From contig CAJUPQ010000116.1 in NCBI GenBank assembly GCA_910588505.1, positions 1-7,388 on the forward strand: DNA of 7,388 bases, read 5' to 3'. Of this stretch, positions 1-6,767 are shown in pieces. The notes under the pieces are model-generated. The model did no database searches and had not been told where the DNA came from. It saw only the letters and a program-made list of their open reading frames with translations. Position 1 is the first letter of the stretch, and each line of letters starts with the position of its first letter. Origin of the DNA: an uncultured Hungatella sp. GTDB taxonomy: Bacteria; Bacillota; Clostridia; Lachnospirales; Lachnospiraceae. A program made the position numbers and the translations under genes.

Positions 1-141
1 TTGAACTCTTTGGGCTAAACATCGGCTGACATATGTATAATTGATACGGGATTTTCTGACAAAAATATCACAACAATATGGGCGCTGTAAGTTCCCTGGC
101 TTTCCGTAGTTAAATCTCATTTATCCCCATGGTACAGAAAC

Positions 142-196
142 ACAGGTTTAACCATCCCATGGCGCCCGGTTCACATTAAACCCGGCCGAAACCTGT
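142..196. repeat. Nested inverted repeat of unknown role
   Basis: ACAGGTTT at 142-149 is the exact reverse complement of AAACCTGT at 189-196. Inside it, CCGGTT pairs with AACCCGG (one bulged C) around a short loop. The stretch 1-235 holds no convincing gene; this two-level fold is the only structure seen in it. It could be an RNA structure, the end of a mobile element or chance. Nothing ties it to a known RNA family. Confidence 0.35.
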
Positions 197-235
197 CAAC
201 CATCATTACAACGCCCCGTTGCAACCCGTCAGCAT

Positions 236-553
236 TTATAAGGACTTCGGACCTTCAAATCCATCATCAGCGGATGGTATGGTTGCTTTAATCGCTATCA
301 GACTTTCATACTGCTGACCAGCAATATATGTAGAAGTGTGGTGATTCCGTTCTCCCCTTTCGGGCATAAAAAAATTGGGACTAAGGAGTGCAAACCCGTT
401 GATTTTACTGGGTTTCTCTAACCTTGTCCCAATTATAACATGAGCATCCTTGAAGGGGTGGATGAACACAAGCCTCTTGTGGAGCTGGGCGGCAAATTCC
501 ACGGGATGGTATCCCTCCCTCTCCTTCTGTACCCAGACAAACAGGCTGTCCAT
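236..553 (-). pseudogene. Fic (AMPylase/Doc-like) domain remnant
   Basis: Fic proteins transfer AMP or related groups to target proteins using a conserved HPFx[D/E]GNGRxxR loop. Residues 1-36 of this reading frame (bases 553 to 446) resemble the segment leading into that loop: a YHPVEFAAQLHKRLVFIHPF block followed by K-D. The next residues should be GNGR, but the frame reads A-H-V-I and homology stops. Bases 434-373, which follow at once, form a nested palindrome, and the remaining translated residues look like non-coding sequence. The N-terminal part of a normal Fic protein is also missing: a stop lies five codons upstream of the ATG, with no good ribosome binding site. The fragment has the catalytic His but not the Asn-Gly-Arg needed for ATP binding, so it should be inactive. 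The assignment to Fic rests on recognising the motif; the cause of the truncation is inferred. Confidence 0.6.
373..434. repeat. Nested palindromic element, MITE/REP-like or terminator
   Basis: Three stems nest here: AATTGGGAC (373-381) with GTCCCAATT (426-434), AAGG (383-386) with CCTT (422-425), and AAACCC (392-397) with GGGTTT (410-415), around a 12-nt loop. That gives 19 base pairs in 62 nt. Read on the minus strand, the outer stem is followed by a run of T (complement of A at 368-374), so it would also act as an intrinsic terminator. Its place directly after the broken Fic motif suggests a small inserted element or a recombination scar. No transposase is present, and target-site duplications cannot be told apart from the repeat ends. 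Confidence 0.55.
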
Positions 554-615
554 CCAAACCCATTGACATCATACCACAAAATCCCCTGAAAGGGTAGGGT
601 AAAAACCGTTCCCGC

Positions 616-1205
616 CTAATCATCTGGAATGATCCACCGCTCCCCCTCAAAGTCCTCAAACTTCTCACTGGTCACGTTCTGCTCATAGTACACAGCCATG
701 ATCCGCTTGATATCCTCGCTCCCCGCCCGGCTGGCAGAGAGTCTCTGCTCTTTTAAGGATTTTTCGATGCGGTCCAGGTAGGAGAACACCTCCGTCCCTT
801 TCTTGTTGTGGAGCCGGATGATGATTAAAAATTCTCTGGCCGTGGCCATCTGCACCTGGATACAATCCAGGAAGTTCTGGTCACGCTCCAGGAGCCTGCG
901 GATCACAGGGTTCCTCTCCTCTTCTGCCCGCTTCCTTAAGGAGCTCTTGTTCTCCTCAAAATTCTCCCGGCTGTTTAAGCACAGCATCTCGATCTCCGCC
1001 ACGCATTTTAATAGGTTCATCAGGGCGTACACCCTGGCCCCACACTGGAATCGGACAGTACCGACAGGTTGGTGGGCCGGATCATGAAATACGCCAGCTC
1101 GTCCCCGTCATAGGTCTTAAGGCTGTAGTCGCTGACCGCCTTGGTGTTGATGAGCTGGCGGGTGGAATGCTTCTGCTCTCTGGCCTTTTTCTCTTTTCTG
1201 CTCAT
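616..1205 (-). pseudogene. Frameshifted conjugation-module protein of a clostridial ICE
   Basis: Two overlapping minus-strand frames join into one protein of about 196 residues. The start ATG at 1205 has GGAGG (complement of 1214-1218) 8 nt upstream. The N-terminal frame begins MSRKEKKAREQKHSTRQ, continues through a SDYSLKTYDGDELAYFMIRP block and runs out of frame at S-S-V-G-P-G-C. The other frame resumes with A-R-V-Y-A-L-M-N-L-L-K and continues to W-I-I-P-D-D and a TAG at 616-618. Adding one base to the G run (CCCC at 1038-1041 on the plus strand) restores one open frame; the whole span is 590 nt, one short of a multiple of three. The protein is charged, has no membrane segment or signal peptide, and is rich in predicted helix. 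I recognise it as resembling a cytosolic protein found beside VirB4-type genes in clostridial integrative conjugative elements; its exact role is not known to me. No other transfer genes are in the window, so this is a fragment of a module. Confidence 0.6.
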
Positions 1206-1543
1206 TGGTGAAACCTCCATTCAAAAAATTGAGCGGTCTCGGAAACTCTTTAAAGCCCGTATTTCCGCTCTTTTTTGTTCCTCTTTTTTATTTCATCCTC
1301 CATACTCCGGAAGAAAAATTTTATATTTTAAAAAACTCTTGACATATGCCCCAAAATGTGCGGCATCCGGATTATCCGTTGCGGGCACGAGCATTTGACG
1401 TTACCCCTTCCCTTCTGGGACAGACGGCTGCAATATGCATTAGCATTAGAATCAATACAGCTCCCGTCGCACAGAATCCTCTGTCCTTCTATCCGGCAGC
1501 CCAGCCGGCTATCCAGCCCGAATAATAAATGGAGCGCCAGATG

Positions 1544-1569
1544 CTTATGAGGGCGCGGCGTCCCATAAG
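1544..1569 (+). other. GC-capped hairpin in the leader region
   Basis: CTTATG (1544-1549) pairs with CATAAG (1564-1569); inside it GG/CC pairs extend the stem across a bulged A, leaving a GC-rich loop. There is no T run after it, so it is not a normal intrinsic terminator. It lies upstream of the candidate promoter and may be the end of older sequence or a DNA-level element. Role unknown. Confidence 0.35.
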
Positions 1570-1584
1570 AAGCATAATTCAGAG

Positions 1585-1599
1585 GTTAACTCTGTTAAC
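1585..1599. promoter_or_regulatory. Operator-like double palindrome GTTAAC-TCT-GTTAAC
   Basis: GTTAAC, itself palindromic, occurs at 1585-1590 and 1594-1599, separated by TCT. The pair can be read as a direct or an inverted repeat with 9-bp centre spacing. Its centre (about 1592) lies near -59 of the start site predicted from the promoter at 1616-1644, a common place for an activator. A dimeric regulator controlling the reductase is a reasonable inference; the protein is not identified and no regulator gene is in the window. Confidence 0.4.
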
Positions 1600-1615
1600 T
1601 TTTTTGCCCAAACTA

Positions 1616-1644
1616 TTGCTATTTTATCTAAAATATGGTTTAAT
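1616..1644 (+). promoter_or_regulatory. Candidate sigma-A promoter for the reductase lipoprotein
   Basis: TTGCTA (1616-1621) and TTTAAT (1639-1644) are separated by 17 nt and match the -35 and -10 consensus at 4/6 and 5/6 positions, in AT-rich DNA. Transcription would start near 1651, leaving a leader of about 78 nt. A weaker alternative uses TTGTTA (1654-1659) with TACAAT (1675-1680) and a 15-nt spacer, but its start site would fall inside the 5'-UTR hairpin. Confidence 0.45.
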
Positions 1645-1681
1645 AAGTATGGTTTGTTAGACAAATAACCTAAATACAATA

Positions 1682-1710
1682 GCCGACGGCAGTGAAAATG
1701 CCGTTATGGC
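1682..1710 (+). other. 5'-UTR hairpin just upstream of the ribosome binding site
   Basis: ACGGCA (1686-1691) pairs with TGCCGT (1699-1704) around a 7-nt A-rich loop; GCC (1682-1684) and GGC (1708-1710) can extend it across a small internal loop. It ends 7 nt before the GGGAGG ribosome binding site (1718-1723), so it leaves that site open. It may stabilise the mRNA or tune translation; this is inference. Confidence 0.45.
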
Positions 1711-1728
1711 AAGGAAAGGGAGGCAGAA

Positions 1729-4323
1729 ATGAAACGTAAAATTTTATTGACCACAGCTTGTGTTGCAACCGCAGTTTCTGTAGCGGCCTGCTCAGGGGGA
1801 TCTTCTACATCAGCTACCACCGCAGCGCCTGCAGAGACGACAGCAACACCTGAGACTACAACTCAGGCGGCAGAGACATTGTACACAGCAGGCACTTACT
1901 CCGCGTCAGAACAGGGATTCGGCGGTCCAGTAACCGTAACCATTACGGTCAGCGACAGCGAGATTACCGATGTAGCCATCGAGGGCGAGGGGGAGACTCC
2001 TACCGTAGGCGGAGCAGCTTTTGACACATTGAAGCAGGCGATTCTGGATGCGCAGTCAGAGGAGATTGACGCAGTGGCGGGCGCCACCATTACTTCTGAG
2101 GCAGTTAAGAAAGCAGCAGCCAGCGCCATCAGCCAGGCCAAAGGCGGCGAGGCAGCGTCTGATGCCGAACTGGCATTTACCGCAGGAACTTATACAGGTA
2201 CAGGCGAAGGCTATAATGGACCGGTTGAGGTCAGCGTAACATTTGACGAAAAAGCAGTTACTGCTATTGAGGTTACTTCCAGCGTGGAGACCGAGCATGT
2301 GGGAGATATTGCTTTTGATATCCTGATTCCCCAGATGATTGAAGCCAACGGAACAGGTGTGGACGGTGTTTCCGGCGCTACATTCTCCAGCCGCGCCCTG
2401 AAAGCAGCCGTGAACGCGGCGGCAGAGGAAGCAGGCGTTACCAATGCCTCTCAGTTTGCAGCCAATACAGTTGAAGTAAAGGCTCAGGATGCCATTGAGG
2501 ATACCTGGGATGTAGTAATCGTAGGCGCAGGCGGAGCCGGTATCAGCGCGGCAGCTCAGGCGGCCCAGGACGGCAACACGGTACTGGTGATCGAGAAGAA
2601 TGCCGAGATCGGCGGCAATACCCTGGTATCCGGCGGTCAGTATCAGAGCGTAATGCCATATCTGGTATGGGATGAGAAAGACCCCGATGCTACCACAGGC
2701 GTAGGCTTTGACGGCAATACATATAATAAAGTAAAATCCGTAAACGGCTGTATCAATGAACTGAAGATGATCTATGACTGGTCAGAAGAGGAATTTGACG
2801 CGGATTACTACAAAGACCATGAGTACGTAGCCGGCGATGCTGCAGAGCTTTCCAAGCACGGTGTGCATGCCGACTATCTTCCCACACTTAAGGCTCTGAA
2901 GAAAGAGATCAAGGCATACCTTGACTGGGCGCAGCCTAAGCTGGATTCCGGCGTGGCGGAGTCTGAACTGACCCTGTTCTCCACCTTGAATCTGCACATC
3001 TTCCAGACCTACTACGGCGGACTTCGTCAGAGCGCTGACGGTTCCGAGTGGATCTATGGCAATGTGGACCTGGTAAAACAGTTTATCGAGGACGGACAGG
3101 ACATTAAACCGTGGCTTGAGTCCATGGGCGCTACATTTGTAGAGGATACTCAGCCTACTCTGATCGGCGCGCTGTGGTACAGAGAGAATGAGTTCATCGG
3201 CGCCAATGTAGACGCTGACGGGGATGGCACTCCGGAAGAGTATAAGGGACGCTGGGGCACATACTTTATGGCTCCTATGACTGACTTCCTGCAGAAAGAT
3301 GAGAAGAACCAGATCATGACCAGGACCACAGCGGATGAGCTGATTGTTGAAGACGGACGAGTGACAGGTGTGAAAGCCACCATGTATGACGGCACACAGG
3401 TTACTGCCAAGGCGGCTAAAGGTGTTATCCTTGCAACAGGCGGCTACGCGGCCAACATTGAGAAGGTTGTTGAGACAAATAAGTACTGGTCCTCTGAGTA
3501 TGTGACTACCGCTACCAAGACCACGAACCGCAACTCCCTGACAGGAAGCGGTATCGAGATGGCCCAGGAAGTAGGAGCAGCCGTAACAGGCGAGGGCTGG
3601 ACACAGATGATGCCCATCAGCTGGGTTGACAACGGAAATCTGGCATTCGGCGGCGGCAACTATGCAGTATATATCAACCCAACTACAGGTAAGAGATTCG
3701 TAGACGAGGGTTCAGAGCGTGACGTTCTTTCCCTTGGAGAGTTTAAGAACGGTATTGAGGTTAACGGAACCAAGGGCGTATTTATGGAGATTTACAATGC
3801 GTCCGAGATGATCCCAGGTCCCATCCAGCTTGCTGCAGATGGAGATTTTGAAGGCAGATACTACAGAAGAAACGCGAATGAAGAGGAACTGAACACTCTG
3901 TTTAAAGAAATCGGTGTGACAGCTGATGCCAAGACTGTTCTTGAGACTATCGAGAAGTATGACAAGGCAGTTATGGGCCAGGGTGAGTTCGAGGATGTAG
4001 GCAAAGCCATTGCCTCCAGAACCATTGGCGATGTTGAGAAGAATGCGGACGGAAGCTACAACACAGATTCCTATAAGCTGGAAGGTACGGCCCTTACGAT
4101 CCGCCTTATGGCTCCTTCCACTCATCACACCATGGGCGGTGTCGTAGTAGATACAGACCGTCATGTGCTGGATGAAAGCGGCAAGCCTATTGAAGGCTTA
4201 TATGCAGCCGGCGAGGTTACAGGCGGCATCCACGGCGGCAACAGACTTGGCGGCAACGCGATTACGGAGATTATCGTTTCCGGACGTACTGCAGCTAAGG
4301 CAATTACAGCTGACAACAAATAA
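1729..4323 (+). CDS. Extracellular flavin-dependent reductase lipoprotein (2x FMN_bind + FAD_binding_2, fumarate reductase family)
   Basis: 864 residues, start supported by GGGAGG (1718-1723) 5 nt upstream. A basic N-terminus and hydrophobic stretch end in a lipobox V18-A19-A20-C21, so the mature protein should be a lipoprotein outside the membrane, followed by a Thr/Ala-rich linker (about 25-50). Two FMN-binding domains follow (about 52-137 and 150-236). The second carries DGVSGAT (212-218), a perfect ApbE flavinylation motif with T218 as likely FMN attachment site; the first has DAVAGAT (114-120), with Ala where Ser/Thr is usual. From about 257 runs a fumarate reductase-type FAD domain: GAGGAG (266-271) for FAD, E289 for the ribose, GGNT (295-298), a capping domain, then R664, H799-H800 in HHTMGG, and R839 in GGNRLGGNA. 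Related proteins accept electrons from membrane flavin-transfer systems and reduce fumarate, urocanate or other acrylates. The residues expected to bind fumarate's far carboxylate appear replaced (Q626-M-M-P-I-S; F640-G-G-G), so the substrate is probably not fumarate. Monocistronic between its own promoter and terminator; no ApbE or membrane partner is nearby. Confidence 0.93.
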   Translation: MKRKILLTTACVATAVSVAACSGGSSTSATTAAPAETTATPETTTQAAETLYTAGTYSASEQGFGGPVTVTITVSDSEITDVAIEGEGETPTVGGAAFDTLKQAILDAQSEEIDAVAGATITSEAVKKAAASAISQAKGGEAASDAELAFTAGTYTGTGEGYNGPVEVSVTFDEKAVTAIEVTSSVETEHVGDIAFDILIPQMIEANGTGVDGVSGATFSSRALKAAVNAAAEEAGVTNASQFAANTVEVKAQDAIEDTWDVVIVGAGGAGISAAAQAAQDGNTVLVIEKNAEIGGNTLVSGGQYQSVMPYLVWDEKDPDATTGVGFDGNTYNKVKSVNGCINELKMIYDWSEEEFDADYYKDHEYVAGDAAELSKHGVHADYLPTLKALKKEIKAYLDWAQPKLDSGVAESELTLFSTLNLHIFQTYYGGLRQSADGSEWIYGNVDLVKQFIEDGQDIKPWLESMGATFVEDTQPTLIGALWYRENEFIGANVDADGDGTPEEYKGRWGTYFMAPMTDFLQKDEKNQIMTRTTADELIVEDGRVTGVKATMYDGTQVTAKAAKGVILATGGYAANIEKVVETNKYWSSEYVTTATKTTNRNSLTGSGIEMAQEVGAAVTGEGWTQMMPISWVDNGNLAFGGGNYAVYINPTTGKRFVDEGSERDVLSLGEFKNGIEVNGTKGVFMEIYNASEMIPGPIQLAADGDFEGRYYRRNANEEELNTLFKEIGVTADAKTVLETIEKYDKAVMGQGEFEDVGKAIASRTIGDVEKNADGSYNTDSYKLEGTALTIRLMAPSTHHTMGGVVVDTDRHVLDESGKPIEGLYAAGEVTGGIHGGNRLGGNAITEIIVSGRTAAKAITADNK

Positions 4324-4325
4324 TC

Positions 4326-4368
4326 GAACAGGAAGGCTTCCGGCAGAGTGCCGGAAGCCTTTCTGTTC
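4326..4368 (+). terminator. Intrinsic terminator of the reductase gene
   Basis: A 20-bp stem (4326-4345 with 4349-4368, only one G-U pair) with a GAG loop starts two bases after the TAA. The core GGCTTCCGGCA/TGCCGGAAGCC is followed by TTTCTGTT, the usual U-rich tail, with the complementary A-rich stretch on the other side. Because the next gene downstream converges from the minus strand, it may work in both directions. Confidence 0.9.
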
Positions 4369-4442
4369 CCTCAGTCTTTTCCCGAAACGCCGGGGGGTTG
4401 TGAAAAGGAGTACGGCTCCCTTTGCTCTCAGAAATTCACCTT

Positions 4443-5603
4443 TTAATAAGCCCTAATATTCTTAAATGTAATGTTTTGGCACATCTGAAGGGAAATGGTC
4501 TGCTGTTCTCTATCCCCGGACATCCCCAGGCAAAGCCCGTCAAACACAATGTCCTTTACTTCATGCCCCGGCTCATCAAAACCGCACAGTTCTATGGCCT
4601 TACAGGGATTCCACCTGCCCTCCAAATAGAACGTGCAGTCATTGGTAATGATCTTGTCAGAGTAAATCATATGCACATTCCAGCTGGCGCAGTTTTTCAA
4701 CGTCAGCCCCGATATCCTGATATTCTGACAGTTACACATATGGATAAGCCTCCTTCTCACACTCCAGGATCTTATCGCCTAAAGACCGGAGATAGTCTCT
4801 CATATTCTCCTTTTCCTGCTCAATAACATTGTGGGCCAGTTCTTTTCCGCCGCTGACAATGATTCCCTTCCCTCTGATGAACACATCATGGCAGTGTAAA
4901 CCGCCGTTTCTGTCAAGACGTCACAGATTCAGCAGGCTGCTGTAGCAGAGCAGCTTCGTCCCCTCAAACCAGCTGGTCCTTCTGGCAATCATCAATGGCC
5001 CTCTGGATTCGTTCCGTGTTCATGGTCTTTCCGTCTCCCACAGCAAAATAGGGAGCCTTCGTAATATCCAGCCTTCCTTTCTCTTTTCCCGTAACGATCT
5101 CCCTTTTAAGAAATGTTTCCTCTTTGTTTCCTTTTCCTCTTTTAACCTCCGCCTGATATGTCTGCTCCGGATTTAAGTTCTCCACAGTATAATGGGTACG
5201 GTTTTTATTTCCCACCGGTTTTCCATCCAGAAAATCTGATACTGTTCTTCCCCTGCGGCATCCTCCGGCTTATGAAAATCAAAATAGATCTCCCCTCCTC
5301 TATCCGGTATGGTAAGTACAGCGCCAGAGTCCAGCTTTTCCCCATTTCCATCAGTTGCTTTGTTCACCCGATATGTCGGGCTTCATTTTTACCGACTGCC
5401 CGTCATAAGTGATGGTAAGGGACAATCTTCCTTCCGAGCCTTTCAGTATCATGGTGACCGGAAGAAACACGTCATCAGCAACAGACGTGATTACTGTCAC
5501 ATTTCCGGAATCGTCTGATACGGATTCTTCCTCAATCATCATAATGCTGTCTTCTCTCCTATCCTCCGCTGCATAGGCCGTATTGCCTGGCCGCTTTTAT
5601 CAT
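4443..5603 (-). pseudogene. Broken GH28 (polygalacturonase-family) glycoside hydrolase gene
   Basis: GH28 enzymes are right-handed beta-helix hydrolases that cut galacturonan-type pectin. The remnant begins near an ATG at 5603 with GGAGGTGA upstream; this frame closes after 14 codons. A second frame starts N-T-A-Y-A-A-E-D, like the end of a signal peptide, and gives a beta-rich segment to about 5376. Frame changes near 5370 and at a lost G (5227-5228) lead into a fibronectin-III-like segment and DITKAPYFAVGDGKTMNTER, a clear GH28 entry motif (about 5065-5006). Near 4985 part of the helix is missing; W-F-E-G-T-K-L-L-C-Y-S-S-L-L-N-L follows, then TGA at 4921-4923 in frame with RLDRNGGLHCHDVFIRGKG. 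Another shift near 4757 gives RLIHMCNCQNIRISGLTLKN. After Y-L-E-G-R-W-N the frame jumps to K-A-I-E-L-C-G-F-D-E-P-G (about 4605-4620), so the segment with the catalytic Asp residues, GHG and RIK motifs is absent. The end is a TAA at 4443-4445. Certainly non-functional; family assignment is from motif recognition. Confidence 0.8.
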
Positions 5604-5711
5604 TGTAATGTTCACCTCCTCAGTTTCAATTATGGGGAAAATACGGCAAAAACCGGCTTTGCTTTTGGGTTCCTGTTTAAAATGATATGTTTTAATTTCG
5701 CTGTCATCTGA

Positions 5712-5740
5712 TTGAAAGCCATACAAAAATTTGATAAAAT
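5712..5740 (+). promoter_or_regulatory. Sigma-A promoter of the SUKH gene group
   Basis: TTGAAA (5712-5717) and TAAAAT (5735-5740) are separated by exactly 17 nt in AT-rich DNA, 5/6 matches to each consensus box. The start site would be near 5747, about 30 nt before the ATG at 5778. This is the cleanest promoter in the window and points to a transcript covering the three downstream frames. Confidence 0.75.
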
Positions 5741-5777
5741 AAGGTTCAGATAAAGAAGAACTATGGAGGAATGACAA

Positions 5778-6563
5778 ATGAATCAGCCAGAACAATACGA
5801 CCAGCGTATCGCCCATATTATGGCAAAAATCGAAGCCCTGCATGACAGAAAATTTTCCTTCTCTTGCGGAAAGTGGCCGCCAGTCTGGAAACCGCCCATG
5901 AGGGAGGAGGACGTGGCAGCCTTTGAGGCGGAAAAGGGAATCCGTCTGCCGGAGGATTACCGCCGCTTCATCACCACCATTGCCAGTGCTGGGAGCCAGC
6001 CCTTTTACGGCCTGCTGCCTTTACGCCAGAAGGAAAGCACTGTGGAACAGCCCTTTCCTTATACTTTGGAGCATGTCCTTTACTTTCTTCATATGACTGA
6101 GGAGGAGATGGACAAGTTTTATGACGAGGATACTTCTTTTACCGCTGATAACGGCCTGATAGCCCTGTGTACCGAGGGAGACGGCATGGACAGTGTTCTG
6201 GTGGTAAACAGCCTGGAGCCGGATACCTATGGCACGGTCTGGTATTACGACCTGGCTAACGACTGTGGGATCATCCCCATGCGTGACAAGGAGACAGGAA
6301 AGCCTTTCCATTTCCTGGAGTGGCTGGAATATTGGGCGGACCGGACAGCGGGCCTTCAGAGCACAGAGTATTTCAGTTTTTCCGAAACCGTACAGCTGCC
6401 AAAAGCGCCGGATAACCCCGACATCATGGGACGGAAAATGGGATGGATGGAATCAAAGGCTGCAGATAACAGATTTCCAGAGGTATTGGAGTTACACAAG
6501 TCTGGAAACCATGGCCAGGAAAGCGCTGATGGCTCCTCCCTCAAAAGACAATGTGTCCAATGA
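5778..6563 (+). CDS. SMI1/KNR4 (SUKH) family immunity-type protein
   Basis: The frame encodes 261 residues; GGAGGA (5765-5770) lies 7 nt before the ATG. The SUKH fold is visible from about residue 42 to 189: an opening helix R-E-E-D-V-A-A-F-E-A-E-K-G followed by the typical I-R-L-P-E-D-Y-R-R-F-I (55-65), a G-L-L-P-L strand, then N125-G-L-I-A-L with the acidic E133-G-D-G, and T153-V-W-Y-Y-D-L, closing with F-L-E-W-L-E-Y-W (179-186). SUKH proteins are cytosolic, and many bacterial ones are immunity proteins against nuclease or other polymorphic toxins; here that role is inferred, as no toxin is present. After about residue 195 the sequence is low in family signal, and from about 240 (H-K-S-G-N-H-G-Q) it looks like out-of-frame translation: a plausible coding frame continues one base over. 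The true protein may thus end in that other frame. Confidence 0.8.
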   Translation: MNQPEQYDQRIAHIMAKIEALHDRKFSFSCGKWPPVWKPPMREEDVAAFEAEKGIRLPEDYRRFITTIASAGSQPFYGLLPLRQKESTVEQPFPYTLEHVLYFLHMTEEEMDKFYDEDTSFTADNGLIALCTEGDGMDSVLVVNSLEPDTYGTVWYYDLANDCGIIPMRDKETGKPFHFLEWLEYWADRTAGLQSTEYFSFSETVQLPKAPDNPDIMGRKMGWMESKAADNRFPEVLELHKSGNHGQESADGSSLKRQCVQ

Positions 6564-6756
6564 ACAGATCAAAGAAATCGTTTTAGGGATTCTGAAGCAC
6601 GAGGAAGCCGAAATGGACTGGTGGCTGGAATATCTCAAGGTCAATACCGGTTTGGTCAATCTTACCGACTATATCTTATACCCCAATCTGGTTGGTCTTG
6701 ATATGCAGGCCACCTTGGAACAGATTGCGGATAAGATCATTGCTGACAGAACATAA
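6511..6756 (+). CDS. Small acidic helical protein, or frameshifted C-terminus of the SUKH protein
   Basis: An 81-residue frame from ATG 6511, one base over from the SUKH frame and overlapping its end by 53 nt. It reads M-A-R-K-A-L-M-A-P-P-S, then an acidic helical region (S-N-E-Q-I-K-E-I-V-L-G-I-L-K-H-E-E-A-E-M), D-W-W-L-E-Y-L, an N-T-G-L-V-N-L-T-D-Y turn and a final helix E-Q-I-A-D-K-I-I-A-D. The composition is clearly protein-like, with no membrane segment, but I do not recognise the family. No good ribosome binding site precedes 6511, which favours a net +1 frameshift around 6498-6511 in an originally longer SUKH protein, though translational coupling of a separate small gene is possible. 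The next gene starts 11 nt after its TAA, so it is part of the same transcript. Confidence 0.6.
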   Translation: MARKALMAPPSKDNVSNEQIKEIVLGILKHEEAEMDWWLEYLKVNTGLVNLTDYILYPNLVGLDMQATLEQIADKIIADRT

Positions 6757-6767
6757 AGGAAGGGATG

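Larger units (their letters stand above)
1221..1728. other. Long non-coding leader region upstream of the reductase gene
   Basis: About 500 bases without a convincing gene. The two short plus-strand open frames here have no ribosome binding site and no recognisable content. Beyond the hairpin, operator-like repeat, promoter and 5'-UTR hairpin listed separately, there is a CCGGC/GCCGG inverted repeat (1493-1497 with 1504-1508) and a GGACAG/CTGTCC pair (1419-1424 with 1481-1486). A TTGACA hexamer at 1339-1344 has no matching -10 box. The reductase thus appears to have a regulatory region of its own, though no known riboswitch was recognised. Confidence 0.5.

Noticed and set aside
36..41. TATAAT hexamer at the left edge
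   Set aside because: No suitable -35 box at 16-18 nt spacing and no gene downstream on that strand.
1339..1344. Perfect TTGACA hexamer
   Set aside because: No -10-like hexamer at 16-18 nt and it is far from the reductase start.
1356..1550. Short plus-strand frame in the leader region
   Set aside because: No ribosome binding site, odd composition and no family signal.
3712..4164. 150-codon open frame antisense to the reductase
   Set aside because: It lies wholly opposite a strongly supported coding gene, has no ribosome binding site and no recognisable domain; it is a shadow frame.
4422..4826. 134-codon plus-strand open frame over the GH28 remnant
   Set aside because: The opposite strand carries clear GH28 motifs; the plus-strand translation is low in protein character.
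5559..5843. 94-codon minus-strand frame across the SUKH promoter
   Set aside because: It overlaps the promoter and start of the SUKH gene; only its last 14 codons (from ATG 5603) have a good ribosome binding site, and those are treated as the 5' end of the GH28 remnant.
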